A stretch of 64,000 nt of DNA, from positions 248,001 through 312,000 of IMG/VR virus record IMGVR_UViG_3300017963_000188. The stretch is one strand, 5' to 3'. Every line of letters begins with the position of its first letter. Positions within the stretch are counted from its first letter, which is position 1. The position numbers were made by a program, and so were the translations under genes. The notes below the pieces were generated by a model. The model saw nothing but the letters and a program-made list of their open reading frames with translations, was not told the DNA's origin and searched no databases. Shown in pieces: positions 30,053-38,400 of the stretch. This stretch comes from a virus.

Positions 30053-30820
30053 ATGGCAAAGGCAGATTGGTCTCATTTTTGGACCCCCGGATTTATAGGT
30101 ACTGGTTCTCAAAACTATACTTTTGCAGGTAGAACCAATCTTATAGCACCTGGAGCAGGGTCTTCTAATATAGCTTTTTCAACTGGTAAAGGAGCCTCCC
30201 CAGCAATAGCTGGTTTTCTATATGATGGACCTACAATATCAAAATTCCCAGTTCAGGATGGTATTATCAGTTTTGCTGTCCGTAATGGTGAAAGTGACTA
30301 TATAGTAGGTACAAGCATTATTGGTGGATTGTGTAGATTCCAAGGTCTTTATTCTGGGCAATACTCTGGGACAGATCAAGTGTTGGGGTATATTGTTGGA
30401 ACCAAAATGGCTCAGACTGTCTTCCGTAGCACAACAGCAACAGCAATTTACAAGCTAGTTGGTAGCTCGTCGGCAACACTTGTTGCCGATGCTTTAGCTG
30501 TTTCTACCATTGATGATGGTACTACATATTACATCCAAACAGAGTTTGCATTGAAAAATAATGGGGGTAATGTTGAATTTTACCAACGAAATAATAATAC
30601 AAATACAGGTGTTTTAGGTCCAGAGGATGCTGGATGGTCGTCTTGGAATTTGGTTGCTACTGACACTTCTCCAGGAGCGTTGATAAATCCTGGTTATTGG
30701 GGTTTTGGAGTGTATATGCATACTGGATCAATGACTAGTAGCTCTCGGAATTTTGATAATATCAGGTTTGATGATGTTAGAATAAAGATTGATAATTTAG
30801 GTGATATTGGTGGAGATTAA
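30053..30820 (+). CDS. Lectin-like tail protein (short fibre subunit)
   Basis: A 255-aa protein starting MAKADWSHFWTPGF at ATG 30053, one base after the preceding stop. An in-frame ATG at 30014 lies inside the previous gene and is rejected. The sequence is beta-rich and low in charge. It ends with GYWGFGVYMHTGSMTSSSRN and FDNIRFDDVRIKI, a jelly-roll/LamG-like closing strand. It is a paralogue of the next protein: both have a D-W-x-x-x/W-V opening, an AGW..W strand (GPEDAGWSSW against EPGSAGWEVW) and the F-D-x-V-R-I-x end. A receptor or glycan-binding role is inferred. Confidence 0.65.
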   Translation: MAKADWSHFWTPGFIGTGSQNYTFAGRTNLIAPGAGSSNIAFSTGKGASPAIAGFLYDGPTISKFPVQDGIISFAVRNGESDYIVGTSIIGGLCRFQGLYSGQYSGTDQVLGYIVGTKMAQTVFRSTTATAIYKLVGSSSATLVADALAVSTIDDGTTYYIQTEFALKNNGGNVEFYQRNNNTNTGVLGPEDAGWSSWNLVATDTSPGALINPGYWGFGVYMHTGSMTSSSRNFDNIRFDDVRIKIDNLGDIGGD

Positions 30821-30825
30821 TAGCA

Positions 30826-31602
30826 ATGTCTCAAAGTGATTGGATATGGGTAGCTTGTGAACCAAGCGGTACTTTTGAGCAAAGTATTGTTGCAAGTAGT
30901 CCTCCTAACTATAGTGGTGGGACAGATTATGGTGCTAATACATTAAGATTCCATGCTGACTTGGCTTCTGCAAGTGCTAATCAATTTTATGGTTATCGTT
31001 ATAATGGGTCTGAAAGTGGTAGACATCATATAGCTCTTTGTGATTTTGCTGTCCGAAAAGAAGGTTTGATGGGTCAGCATGTGTTTCCTGGGTTTTTAAT
31101 CACATATGAGGCTCTATCTGGTAGTGTGGCTCGTGCTGATGTAAAAGGTATTTGGGCAGGTTTGGGGTATTCAGGTAGTGATAATAGATGGATGATGGAT
31201 ATCATTGACAATTGTTATCCATCATCTACATCAATAGCTTGGACAGAACGGTGGGCTTACAATTCAACTGATAATGGTTGGTTTCAAGGGCAGTTTTTGT
31301 TCAGTGCCCATCCAAATGCTTATGGTAAGGTTGGTGGAATACAAGTATTGTTTCGGTATAATGATGCTGCTGGTGGCCCAATCACAGAGCCTGGTAGTGC
31401 AGGTTGGGAAGTGTGGAGAAGATTTGGGTATATTGATTTCTCTCTTTCTAATTTCAGTTCGTTCTATGATTCAGTAGCAAATCTATTGAATAGTGGGTTT
31501 TATGTGTATTTTGGTGCAATTCGTTATGGCTCATATAGCAATACTGGGAGTCATTACATCCAATTTGATCGAGTTCGTATACAATTCCCTTCATTCTCTT
31601 AA
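30826..31602 (+). CDS. Lectin-like tail protein, paralogue of the previous gene
   Basis: A 258-aa beta-rich protein starting MSQSDWIWVACEPSGTFEQS. It resembles the preceding 255-aa protein along its length: an early SDW motif, HIALCDFAVRKEG (against ISFAVRNGE), EPGSAGWEVWRRFGYID, and a final HYIQFDRVRIQFPSF strand. It is rich in Trp, Tyr and Phe (14 Trp or more by eye), typical of carbohydrate-binding jelly rolls. Five bases separate it from the previous stop. Tandem duplication of the gene pair is inferred. Alternating or hetero-oligomeric short fibres are possible. Confidence 0.65.
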   Translation: MSQSDWIWVACEPSGTFEQSIVASSPPNYSGGTDYGANTLRFHADLASASANQFYGYRYNGSESGRHHIALCDFAVRKEGLMGQHVFPGFLITYEALSGSVARADVKGIWAGLGYSGSDNRWMMDIIDNCYPSSTSIAWTERWAYNSTDNGWFQGQFLFSAHPNAYGKVGGIQVLFRYNDAAGGPITEPGSAGWEVWRRFGYIDFSLSNFSSFYDSVANLLNSGFYVYFGAIRYGSYSNTGSHYIQFDRVRIQFPSFS

Positions 31603-31611
31603 AGGTACGTC

Positions 31612-32169
31612 ATGGAAGCAAAGCAGTTATATAATGGTGAGTGGATTAATTTGGTGAGTTGGAACAACTATGAGTTTGTCGATGAAGCTTCAATCGTGTT
31701 AGTTGTTCTGATCCGTAAGGATTCAGAAGAAGTTTTATATGGGATTCGAGAAGAGTATTGCCCACCATATTTCTATGATTCAGAATCTCCTGACAGTGCA
31801 ACAGAAGAACTTTACTATACCCTCATCACTGGAGGTATCGAAGAAGGAGAGGATGCAGAGGATGCTCTTTATAGAGAAATTGAAGAAGAGGCTGGTATCC
31901 AAATTGTACCTGGACAATCTCAGATAATTGCTCTGAGTGGTTCTATTCCAATGGTGAAATTTGCTTCCACACAAGTCTATCCTTTTGTAGTAAATCTAGA
32001 ACCAGGATCTTTCAAGGTTGTAGAAGCTATTGGTGATGGTACAGAAAATGAAAAGAAGAGCAAAACTTCATGGGTCACTGCTGAGGAAGTAAATCACATC
32101 ATAGAAGAAGGTAGAAATTTTGATTTTTTCTTTCTTTTTTTGAAATATCTTATAGAATATCCAAGATGA
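31612..32169 (+). CDS. Nudix hydrolase
   Basis: A 185-aa protein with a full Nudix box, G-x5-E-x7-R-E-U-x-E-E-x-G-U, at residues 74-96: G74, E80, R88, E89, E92, E93 and G95, with Ile at 90 and 96. The fold order is right, with an opening strand (ASIVLVVLIRKDSEEVLYGI) before the box and a substrate-side strand (FASTQVYPFVVNL) after it. Nudix enzymes cleave nucleoside diphosphates linked to another group; the substrate here (NTP, NAD-type cofactor, capped RNA or sugar nucleotide) cannot be read from the sequence. It lies among fibre genes, is preceded by AGGTACGTC, and is probably co-transcribed with them, which is an odd place for a soluble enzyme. Confidence 0.9.
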   Translation: MEAKQLYNGEWINLVSWNNYEFVDEASIVLVVLIRKDSEEVLYGIREEYCPPYFYDSESPDSATEELYYTLITGGIEEGEDAEDALYREIEEEAGIQIVPGQSQIIALSGSIPMVKFASTQVYPFVVNLEPGSFKVVEAIGDGTENEKKSKTSWVTAEEVNHIIEEGRNFDFFFLFLKYLIEYPR

Positions 32170-32193
32170 TGCTTCATTGATCTTTTTGTATAT

Positions 32194-32199
32194 AGGGGA
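32194..32199 (+). promoter_or_regulatory. Ribosome binding site fixing the start at 32207
   Basis: AGGGGA lies 7 bases before ATG 32207. A TTG at 32177 is in frame but lacks a site, so the shorter protein is preferred. Confidence 0.7.
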
Positions 32200-32206
32200 T
32201 ACTGAT

Positions 32207-32866
32207 ATGATCGTAAGAGAATTTTATAGAGGACCAATCGAGGGTGCAAAAATGAGACTTCAAACCAATGACCAGACTAATGGCCCCACAGGAGATTTCT
32301 GGGGGTTTATGGGTCCTGATTTAGGAGCTGATGCTTCTTTAAAGAATTTTCTAGAAAGTCCTGACCATAAGTTGGTATACGAGAAGAGGAATCTTATTGT
32401 CAAAGACATGTCAATTCTTTTGGCTCGTTTGGTGAAGGACAATCAGGAACCACCTCAGGGAGCCTATGTCCTTGCTGTAGGGACTGGAGATACTGGTTGG
32501 GACCCTATGAACCCCCCAGCAGCTACAGATGAGCAAAGGGCTCTAGAAAATGAGATTGAACGTAAGACATTTGCTGACACTCAATTCATTGATTCTGGTG
32601 GTTCTCCAGTAGCGTATCCAACAAAAATTGTAGACTTTATCACTACATTTTCAGAATCAGAAGCTGTAGGACCTCTGGTAGAAATGGGTCTTCTTGGTGG
32701 GAACATTTCGACTAACTTGTCTATCAAGAATCCTGTTCCTGCTGGAGCTTATGATGATACTGTTGACCTGACTAGCTACGAAACCATGTTAAATTATTTA
32801 ACATTTCCGGTAATAAACAAACCTGCGACAGCTACGTTGACTTGGGTTTGGAGGCTTACTTTTTAA
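32207..32866 (+). CDS. Conserved-type tail protein, unknown function
   Basis: A 219-aa protein starting MIVREFYRGPIEGAKMRLQT. The middle has AYVLAVGTGDTGWDPMNPPA, a charged helix (DEQRALENEIERKTFADTQF), then FITTFSESEAVGPLVEMGLL and a C-terminal YLTFPVINKPATATLTWVWR strand. The ordering of a GTG-x-GW-D motif, a helix, an EAVGPLVEMGL motif and a Phe-Pro-x-x-x-K-P end recalls a family common in tail clusters of large phages; this is from memory and is not a database result. It lies between the Nudix gene and the 858-aa protein. A structural adaptor role is inferred. Confidence 0.65.
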   Translation: MIVREFYRGPIEGAKMRLQTNDQTNGPTGDFWGFMGPDLGADASLKNFLESPDHKLVYEKRNLIVKDMSILLARLVKDNQEPPQGAYVLAVGTGDTGWDPMNPPAATDEQRALENEIERKTFADTQFIDSGGSPVAYPTKIVDFITTFSESEAVGPLVEMGLLGGNISTNLSIKNPVPAGAYDDTVDLTSYETMLNYLTFPVINKPATATLTWVWRLTF

Positions 32867-32878
32867 TAAGGATGCGTC

Positions 32879-35455
32879 ATGGATAAGAATTTTGATGGTT
32901 CTGTTTCGGGTTATCTAGATCCTGAAGAAAGAGCCTGGGAAACAATAGTTTACCAAAGCTCAAAGCCAATCTTGGATGTGGAGCAAAACTTACTTCAAGA
33001 TGCAAATTTTGAAGCTGCTCTTCGTAGGGTATCAGTTCCCAGTGGTTGGTTAAAGGGTGATTTCCTTGGTGGGAATATTGATTTTGAATACAGTAGCTCT
33101 ACAGCTAATGAATTCAAGTTGGTCAATAAACCAGTAGCTTTGGTGAATGGTTGGAAAGTAGTTGTCGAGTATACTGGCACTGATACAGCAAAAGAAAATA
33201 TACTTTCATTGTCAGCACCTCCAGCTACAGGTTGGAGAACAGACTTCGTGTTTTTAGAGGTCTGGAGGGCTTTGTTGAGTGCTAGTCCAGACACAACCAA
33301 TAAATCTGCTGGTGGTCGTGTCTATAGACATGGTAATGTAGGTATTGATCCAGCTCATGACGCTACTTTGAACTTTACAGATGATATTTTGCAGACTCCT
33401 CCTGGAGCTGAAACTTCTAAGAGAGTTCAGATTCAATATCGAATCAGAGTTGTAGATGGGATCAATATTAGTAGTTTCCCAATGGGTATGAACGATCCAA
33501 ATGTTGAGGCTCAGGGCACACAAGGATCTCCTGTAGGCACCTATACTTTTACTAACATGGGAGCTACTGCTGGTGATTATGGTCTATGGAGAGCCGGTGC
33601 TGGTGATACAGCGTCTCAGACAGCTCTTGGGACTGTGGATGGGTATAGTTATGCTATCCCCATTGCTGCTGTGTTTAGACGGAATACAACTGCTTTCTCA
33701 CAGTCTACTAATCATAATGGTGGTGTCCTGATAAGTGCTGGTACAAGTGACCGTCCAGATGATTTGTTTTCTGATGAGATTTCAAATGGTGATGTCCTTG
33801 ATATGAGACAGGGTACATCTCTTGTGGGTTGGGACCTTGATGAAATCTTGGAAACAAGCTTTTCAGCTTTGCTTGATAATACTTTATCTCAGGTAGAACA
33901 GAACACTAATAGTGTTCCTGGTTACACCTATGGGATGGTAGGGACTACTGTTCTACATGCTGATGAGATTGGTCCTGCTGGTACAGGTGGTTTGGGAGGT
34001 ATGAATATAGGGGAGCAGGATGCTGTCAGAAGGCGTTTCTCTGATAGAGCTATAGTAGAGCATCCCATAGTCATAAAAACCCCTACAGGAGCAACCTGGG
34101 TGAGTGACGAGGTTGTTACAATCAATCTTGGTAACTTCAATCCATATCCATTTGATGAGGGTTCAGGGTTTGACCTTGCATCAATGAGCCCTGCAAATAC
34201 GGTCATTACCGATATTCGATCTGCCTATTTTGATCATCCAAATACAACTACTGGTAAGGTCAAGGCATTTTTCAGTGAGATAAAGGGTATTGGTTCAAAT
34301 ATTGTCACATTGACTCTTGCGGATGGGGTGTGGACAGGTAATAGTCCTGATCTATGGCTCGAAGTTGAAATATCCTACCCACCTGGGAATGGTTTGACTG
34401 CAACTCCATCCAATGATTTTGGAGATACTTGGAATTCTGGTGCAGGTGGACCATTTACTTTGGAAGATGACCCCGCTGGTAGTCGTCCCGCTGACTTCAA
34501 TGACTTTGTAAATCTTGAAGTGGTGAAAAATAACCGTGAAGTTCAGGTTTTGTATGAGACAACAGATAAGACACTAGATGTATATGCTAAGGATGTGAAC
34601 ACTATAGTCCTTCCAGATCGTGTTGGTTCTGTGACAAGTGTAACAGAAGATCCATTGGGCACACCTGTTGGTCATTCATTTACTTTTACAGCAAATGATC
34701 CAGATAGGGAGATTTCAACATCTGTTGATCCACTTTCAGATCCAGATGCTTTAGTCAGAGTGGTCTATAAAGCTCTTAGACCTATTCCAAATACAGTAGG
34801 GTACTATCAAACAGTTTTTTATCAATCCAGAGCATTACAGCCTGTGAAAGATAGTATGCTGCCGAATAGTTTATTGTATCGTACCTTGTATGTGAGCCCA
34901 TATATATACGCTTTGACTGGTGGGACGGGATCATTTGGAGCTACTTATCCATATGAAGTTCCTCATGTCCACATCCCTGTATATATCAATGGAGCAGCTC
35001 CATATGTATTCAATGGGGAACATGAATTAGACTCTCCTCTTGACACCTTTACTGATGACTTTGATGCTGCTTCGGGATTTTTAAGAGTTTCTCAGAATAT
35101 ACCTCTTGTTCCGATGGCTTCAGCAGAATTACAACGGACTGCTGTGACTGATGTTGATCCTGAACAACGGGCTTTTTACCCAGAAGTACCAACATCAGAA
35201 TATCGACCCGCAGCATTTGGTAAGAACCTTTCTTTCCCACAGCGGCATAAAGTGTTCTTTCCAATTATAGCAGAACTTTTAGATGACTATGATTTCGGTA
35301 ACAAAGGCACATTGGTAATGATTGTCTTTATCCGATGGGCTGAAAATGACAATGAGAACAATGTCAGATTCGTAGATACTCCTGCTGATGATACTAGTTG
35401 TGCTGCTGTTTACCGACTCAAGGGGAATCTGTTACTGAATAGACGGAGTGTCTAA
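32879..35455 (+). CDS. Structural fibre/baseplate protein, paralogue of the 1334-aa protein
   Basis: An 858-aa protein. Its N-terminal 330 residues are a clear paralogue of the 1334-aa protein at the far end of the fibre region. Shared blocks include FDGSVSGYLDPEERAWETIV against FGSGVSRTLEAKDRQYSTVV, then RTDFVFLEVWRA, RVQIQYRIRVV, YGLWRAGAGD and DGYSYAIPIAAVFRRN. The rest is beta-rich. A DTTADDTSCAAVYR-type end follows a strand with KVFFPIIAELLDDYDFGNKG. It starts at ATG 32879 after TAAGGATGCGTC, a usual site here, and its stop overlaps the next ATG (TAATG). The role is inferred as a fibre-collar or fibre-scaffold protein. Confidence 0.7.
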   Translation: MDKNFDGSVSGYLDPEERAWETIVYQSSKPILDVEQNLLQDANFEAALRRVSVPSGWLKGDFLGGNIDFEYSSSTANEFKLVNKPVALVNGWKVVVEYTGTDTAKENILSLSAPPATGWRTDFVFLEVWRALLSASPDTTNKSAGGRVYRHGNVGIDPAHDATLNFTDDILQTPPGAETSKRVQIQYRIRVVDGINISSFPMGMNDPNVEAQGTQGSPVGTYTFTNMGATAGDYGLWRAGAGDTASQTALGTVDGYSYAIPIAAVFRRNTTAFSQSTNHNGGVLISAGTSDRPDDLFSDEISNGDVLDMRQGTSLVGWDLDEILETSFSALLDNTLSQVEQNTNSVPGYTYGMVGTTVLHADEIGPAGTGGLGGMNIGEQDAVRRRFSDRAIVEHPIVIKTPTGATWVSDEVVTINLGNFNPYPFDEGSGFDLASMSPANTVITDIRSAYFDHPNTTTGKVKAFFSEIKGIGSNIVTLTLADGVWTGNSPDLWLEVEISYPPGNGLTATPSNDFGDTWNSGAGGPFTLEDDPAGSRPADFNDFVNLEVVKNNREVQVLYETTDKTLDVYAKDVNTIVLPDRVGSVTSVTEDPLGTPVGHSFTFTANDPDREISTSVDPLSDPDALVRVVYKALRPIPNTVGYYQTVFYQSRALQPVKDSMLPNSLLYRTLYVSPYIYALTGGTGSFGATYPYEVPHVHIPVYINGAAPYVFNGEHELDSPLDTFTDDFDAASGFLRVSQNIPLVPMASAELQRTAVTDVDPEQRAFYPEVPTSEYRPAAFGKNLSFPQRHKVFFPIIAELLDDYDFGNKGTLVMIVFIRWAENDNENNVRFVDTPADDTSCAAVYRLKGNLLLNRRSV

Positions 35456-38400
35456 TGCCGACTAAAGTAGACCCAGGCACATTAGCCATTGGGAATGGTA
35501 AAGCAGCACAGGATTCTGTGTCTGTATCTTCCCTTGACTTTGCTCATGTAGTGGATTTCCAGGCTGCTCTATCAGGGCATCTCAATGATCCAATAGGTGC
35601 TCATCCAGCCACAGCTATTTCAACTCAGGATACCTATGGTAAATTCGATTGGACCCATGTCGAAGGGTCTTTGAATGAATTATCAGATCTCATGCCAGAT
35701 CTGATCAATACTTTGGGACAAGAGCAAGAGGGAGTCCCAAATAGTGGTGTGCCTTATTGGGGTACATTGGAAGATACTTACGATAGAATTGGAACCACTC
35801 AATCAGGTGGTTTTACTTGTACTACAGCAAATCATGCTCATGCTTCATGGAGTGGTGGGAATCAGGGGGGTACTCCTGGTAATTGGTTAGTAGAGACTCA
35901 TTGTTTACTTCAAAGTTCTATCACTACCTTTGATCTTTCTGGTATTTTGTACCCTGCTGACAGAGGGTATTTAGTATTGCTATATGCAAAGAATGGTGTC
36001 TTTGATAATACTGTGAATACAATTGAAGTTGGGGAACTTGATCTAGAAGCTAATTTCAGTGAGTCTTATAGACGTGTTCCCAATTATCAACAACCTAATT
36101 ATGTGGGTGTAGATACACATGATTCTGGGCCTGATATTTTCACACTAACATATCGACTCCCAGCTCTTAAGGAGTACAGTGCAGGAACACCTTATGAGCC
36201 ATATGATTTCAATTATCTGCAATTTCAGTTGGCTTATTTCAGTGTATCTATTGATCTCACATTATCACCATTCAATATTGGGGTTGATGTAGATTTTGGT
36301 TCTTTGAAACTGTTTCATTTCAAGACCTACAGTAATGTTGCTACAGCAGACTATAGTGCTTCAAATCTGTATGGGTCTCATGGTAAGTATGATATCTATA
36401 GTGAAGTCGATCCTGGACTGCCTGTTATTGGGACTCCTGGGACTGATTATATAGTTGAACCTACTTTTCCAGTTGGTACTGAAACACCTCCTGGTGGTAG
36501 TTATAACTGCGATTTGGCATCTCCAAATGATTTCACAAGTGCTTCAGCAGTCTTTGCAGGAGATGCTACTGATAGAGGGAAGATACTTACAGTCACAGGA
36601 TCAGTGAATGGTAACAATGGGGACTACCAAATATTAGTCGAAGATACGACTACTCATGTCAAGGTATATCCTGATTTTCCGGGGTCTCTTCCAGAAACCA
36701 CATTGAATTTTAGTATTTCTGCTCCAAATATTTTCAGATTGTCTGGTATATATCACTATGGTTCTGATAATGGATTTTGGTTGAAGTCAAGTATTGCAGG
36801 AGCAGTTTCTGGACTATGGAATCTCTCATATCTTACTGGGGTAGAATCAGATAGTAAGGTTTCTTCTGGATATCTTAGTGATAAATCTCCTTTGAAATAT
36901 GACCTTACAGATTTTGGTGCTGGGACTAGAGAAATCCCATATCATTTGTTAGATAATAATGATGCTATCAATCCTACTGATGGGTGGGATTTGAGTAAGG
37001 GAAATGGTCCAGGGCAGAGTGATGATGCAGAATACATAGGGGTTCTCATCAGCGGATCATCAGGTGGTGGTGTGAGTGACGATGCAAAAGTAAAAAATAC
37101 AATACGCACACCTTTTGCTTTGACAGAACTCGATGCAATCACTCAAACTGGTAATAAAATTCTGACAAATGCTTATGAACAGATTATAACTGGTAGATCA
37201 CAGATCGAAGATTTCACTACAGAGTTATTCAGGTATCATTTTGATGTGGCTCAAGATGAAAACACAGATTTGTTTGAACATGAGAGATACCCTTTAGTTC
37301 CTTATACTAGAGCTACTCCCAATATTGGTAATGATGGGGTGGTTTCTTCTACCAACACACTTACTTCTGCTACTGCAAATTTCACCAGTGGTGATACTGG
37401 GCGCACAATATTGATTTCTAGTGTGAAACTTTATTGGTCTGATAGTACAGCAAACAAAATACAAAGGTCCAACATTGATGGTTCGAGTGTTGAGGATGTT
37501 GTCACTGGTATTGGAGATGCTGCTGGTTTAGCACTCGATATTAATGGTGGGAAAATATATTGGGCCAATGCAACGGATCAGAAAGTACAACGAGCTAATT
37601 TTGATGGTTCAAGCATTGAAGATTTGGTGACTGGTCTTGGCACTAAGGTGTTTGCTGTTGCTTTAGATTTAGCTGTTGGGAAAATGTACTGGGCAGATTC
37701 GGATGCTGATAAAATACAACGATCTAATTTAGATGGGTCTGATGTTGAAGATGTTGTTTTAACGGGGGTAGGTAATCTTCAAAGCCTCGCTTTAAATCAC
37801 AATCTCCAAAAAGTATACTGGTCTGATCAAGGGACTTCAAAAATACAACGAGCCAATTTTGATGGTTCTGATGTTGAAGATGTTATCACAGGTGCTTCAG
37901 GTCCTAATAATATTGCTTTTGATTATACTGAAGGGAAGATGTACTGGACTGAGACAGCAGGTAACTCTATACGGAAAGCGAATTTTGATGGTTCAAGTGC
38001 AGTAAATGTCCTTACAGGATTGTCATGGCCAAGAGGTATGGCAATAAATGTTGAAGAAAGGAAGATTTATTGGTTTGACGGGAGCACCAACAATTTAAGG
38101 CAAACAGATTTCGATGGTAGCTACCTTTTGACTTTGAATTCAGGGATTTCGAATATGCCTCATATAGCATATTATGATAATCCTGTGTACGATGGTAGTT
38201 ACAAAGCTACATATGTTAGTTCTACTCAAATTACAGTGGAACCTGATTGGCCTACTCATATAGAAACTTCTGTGTCTTGGTACTTCCCAACAGTCTGGGA
38301 TTCTGATCTTGCTTTAGGATCACATATCCAGAACGAGCTTCAAGTTTTGGATGGTAAACTTGTTTACCCACAGACTAATTTCACTGCTGGGTATTACCCT

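Noticed and set aside
32177-32206. TTG start for the 219-aa gene
   Set aside because: No ribosome binding site; AGGGGA with 7-base spacing favours ATG 32207.
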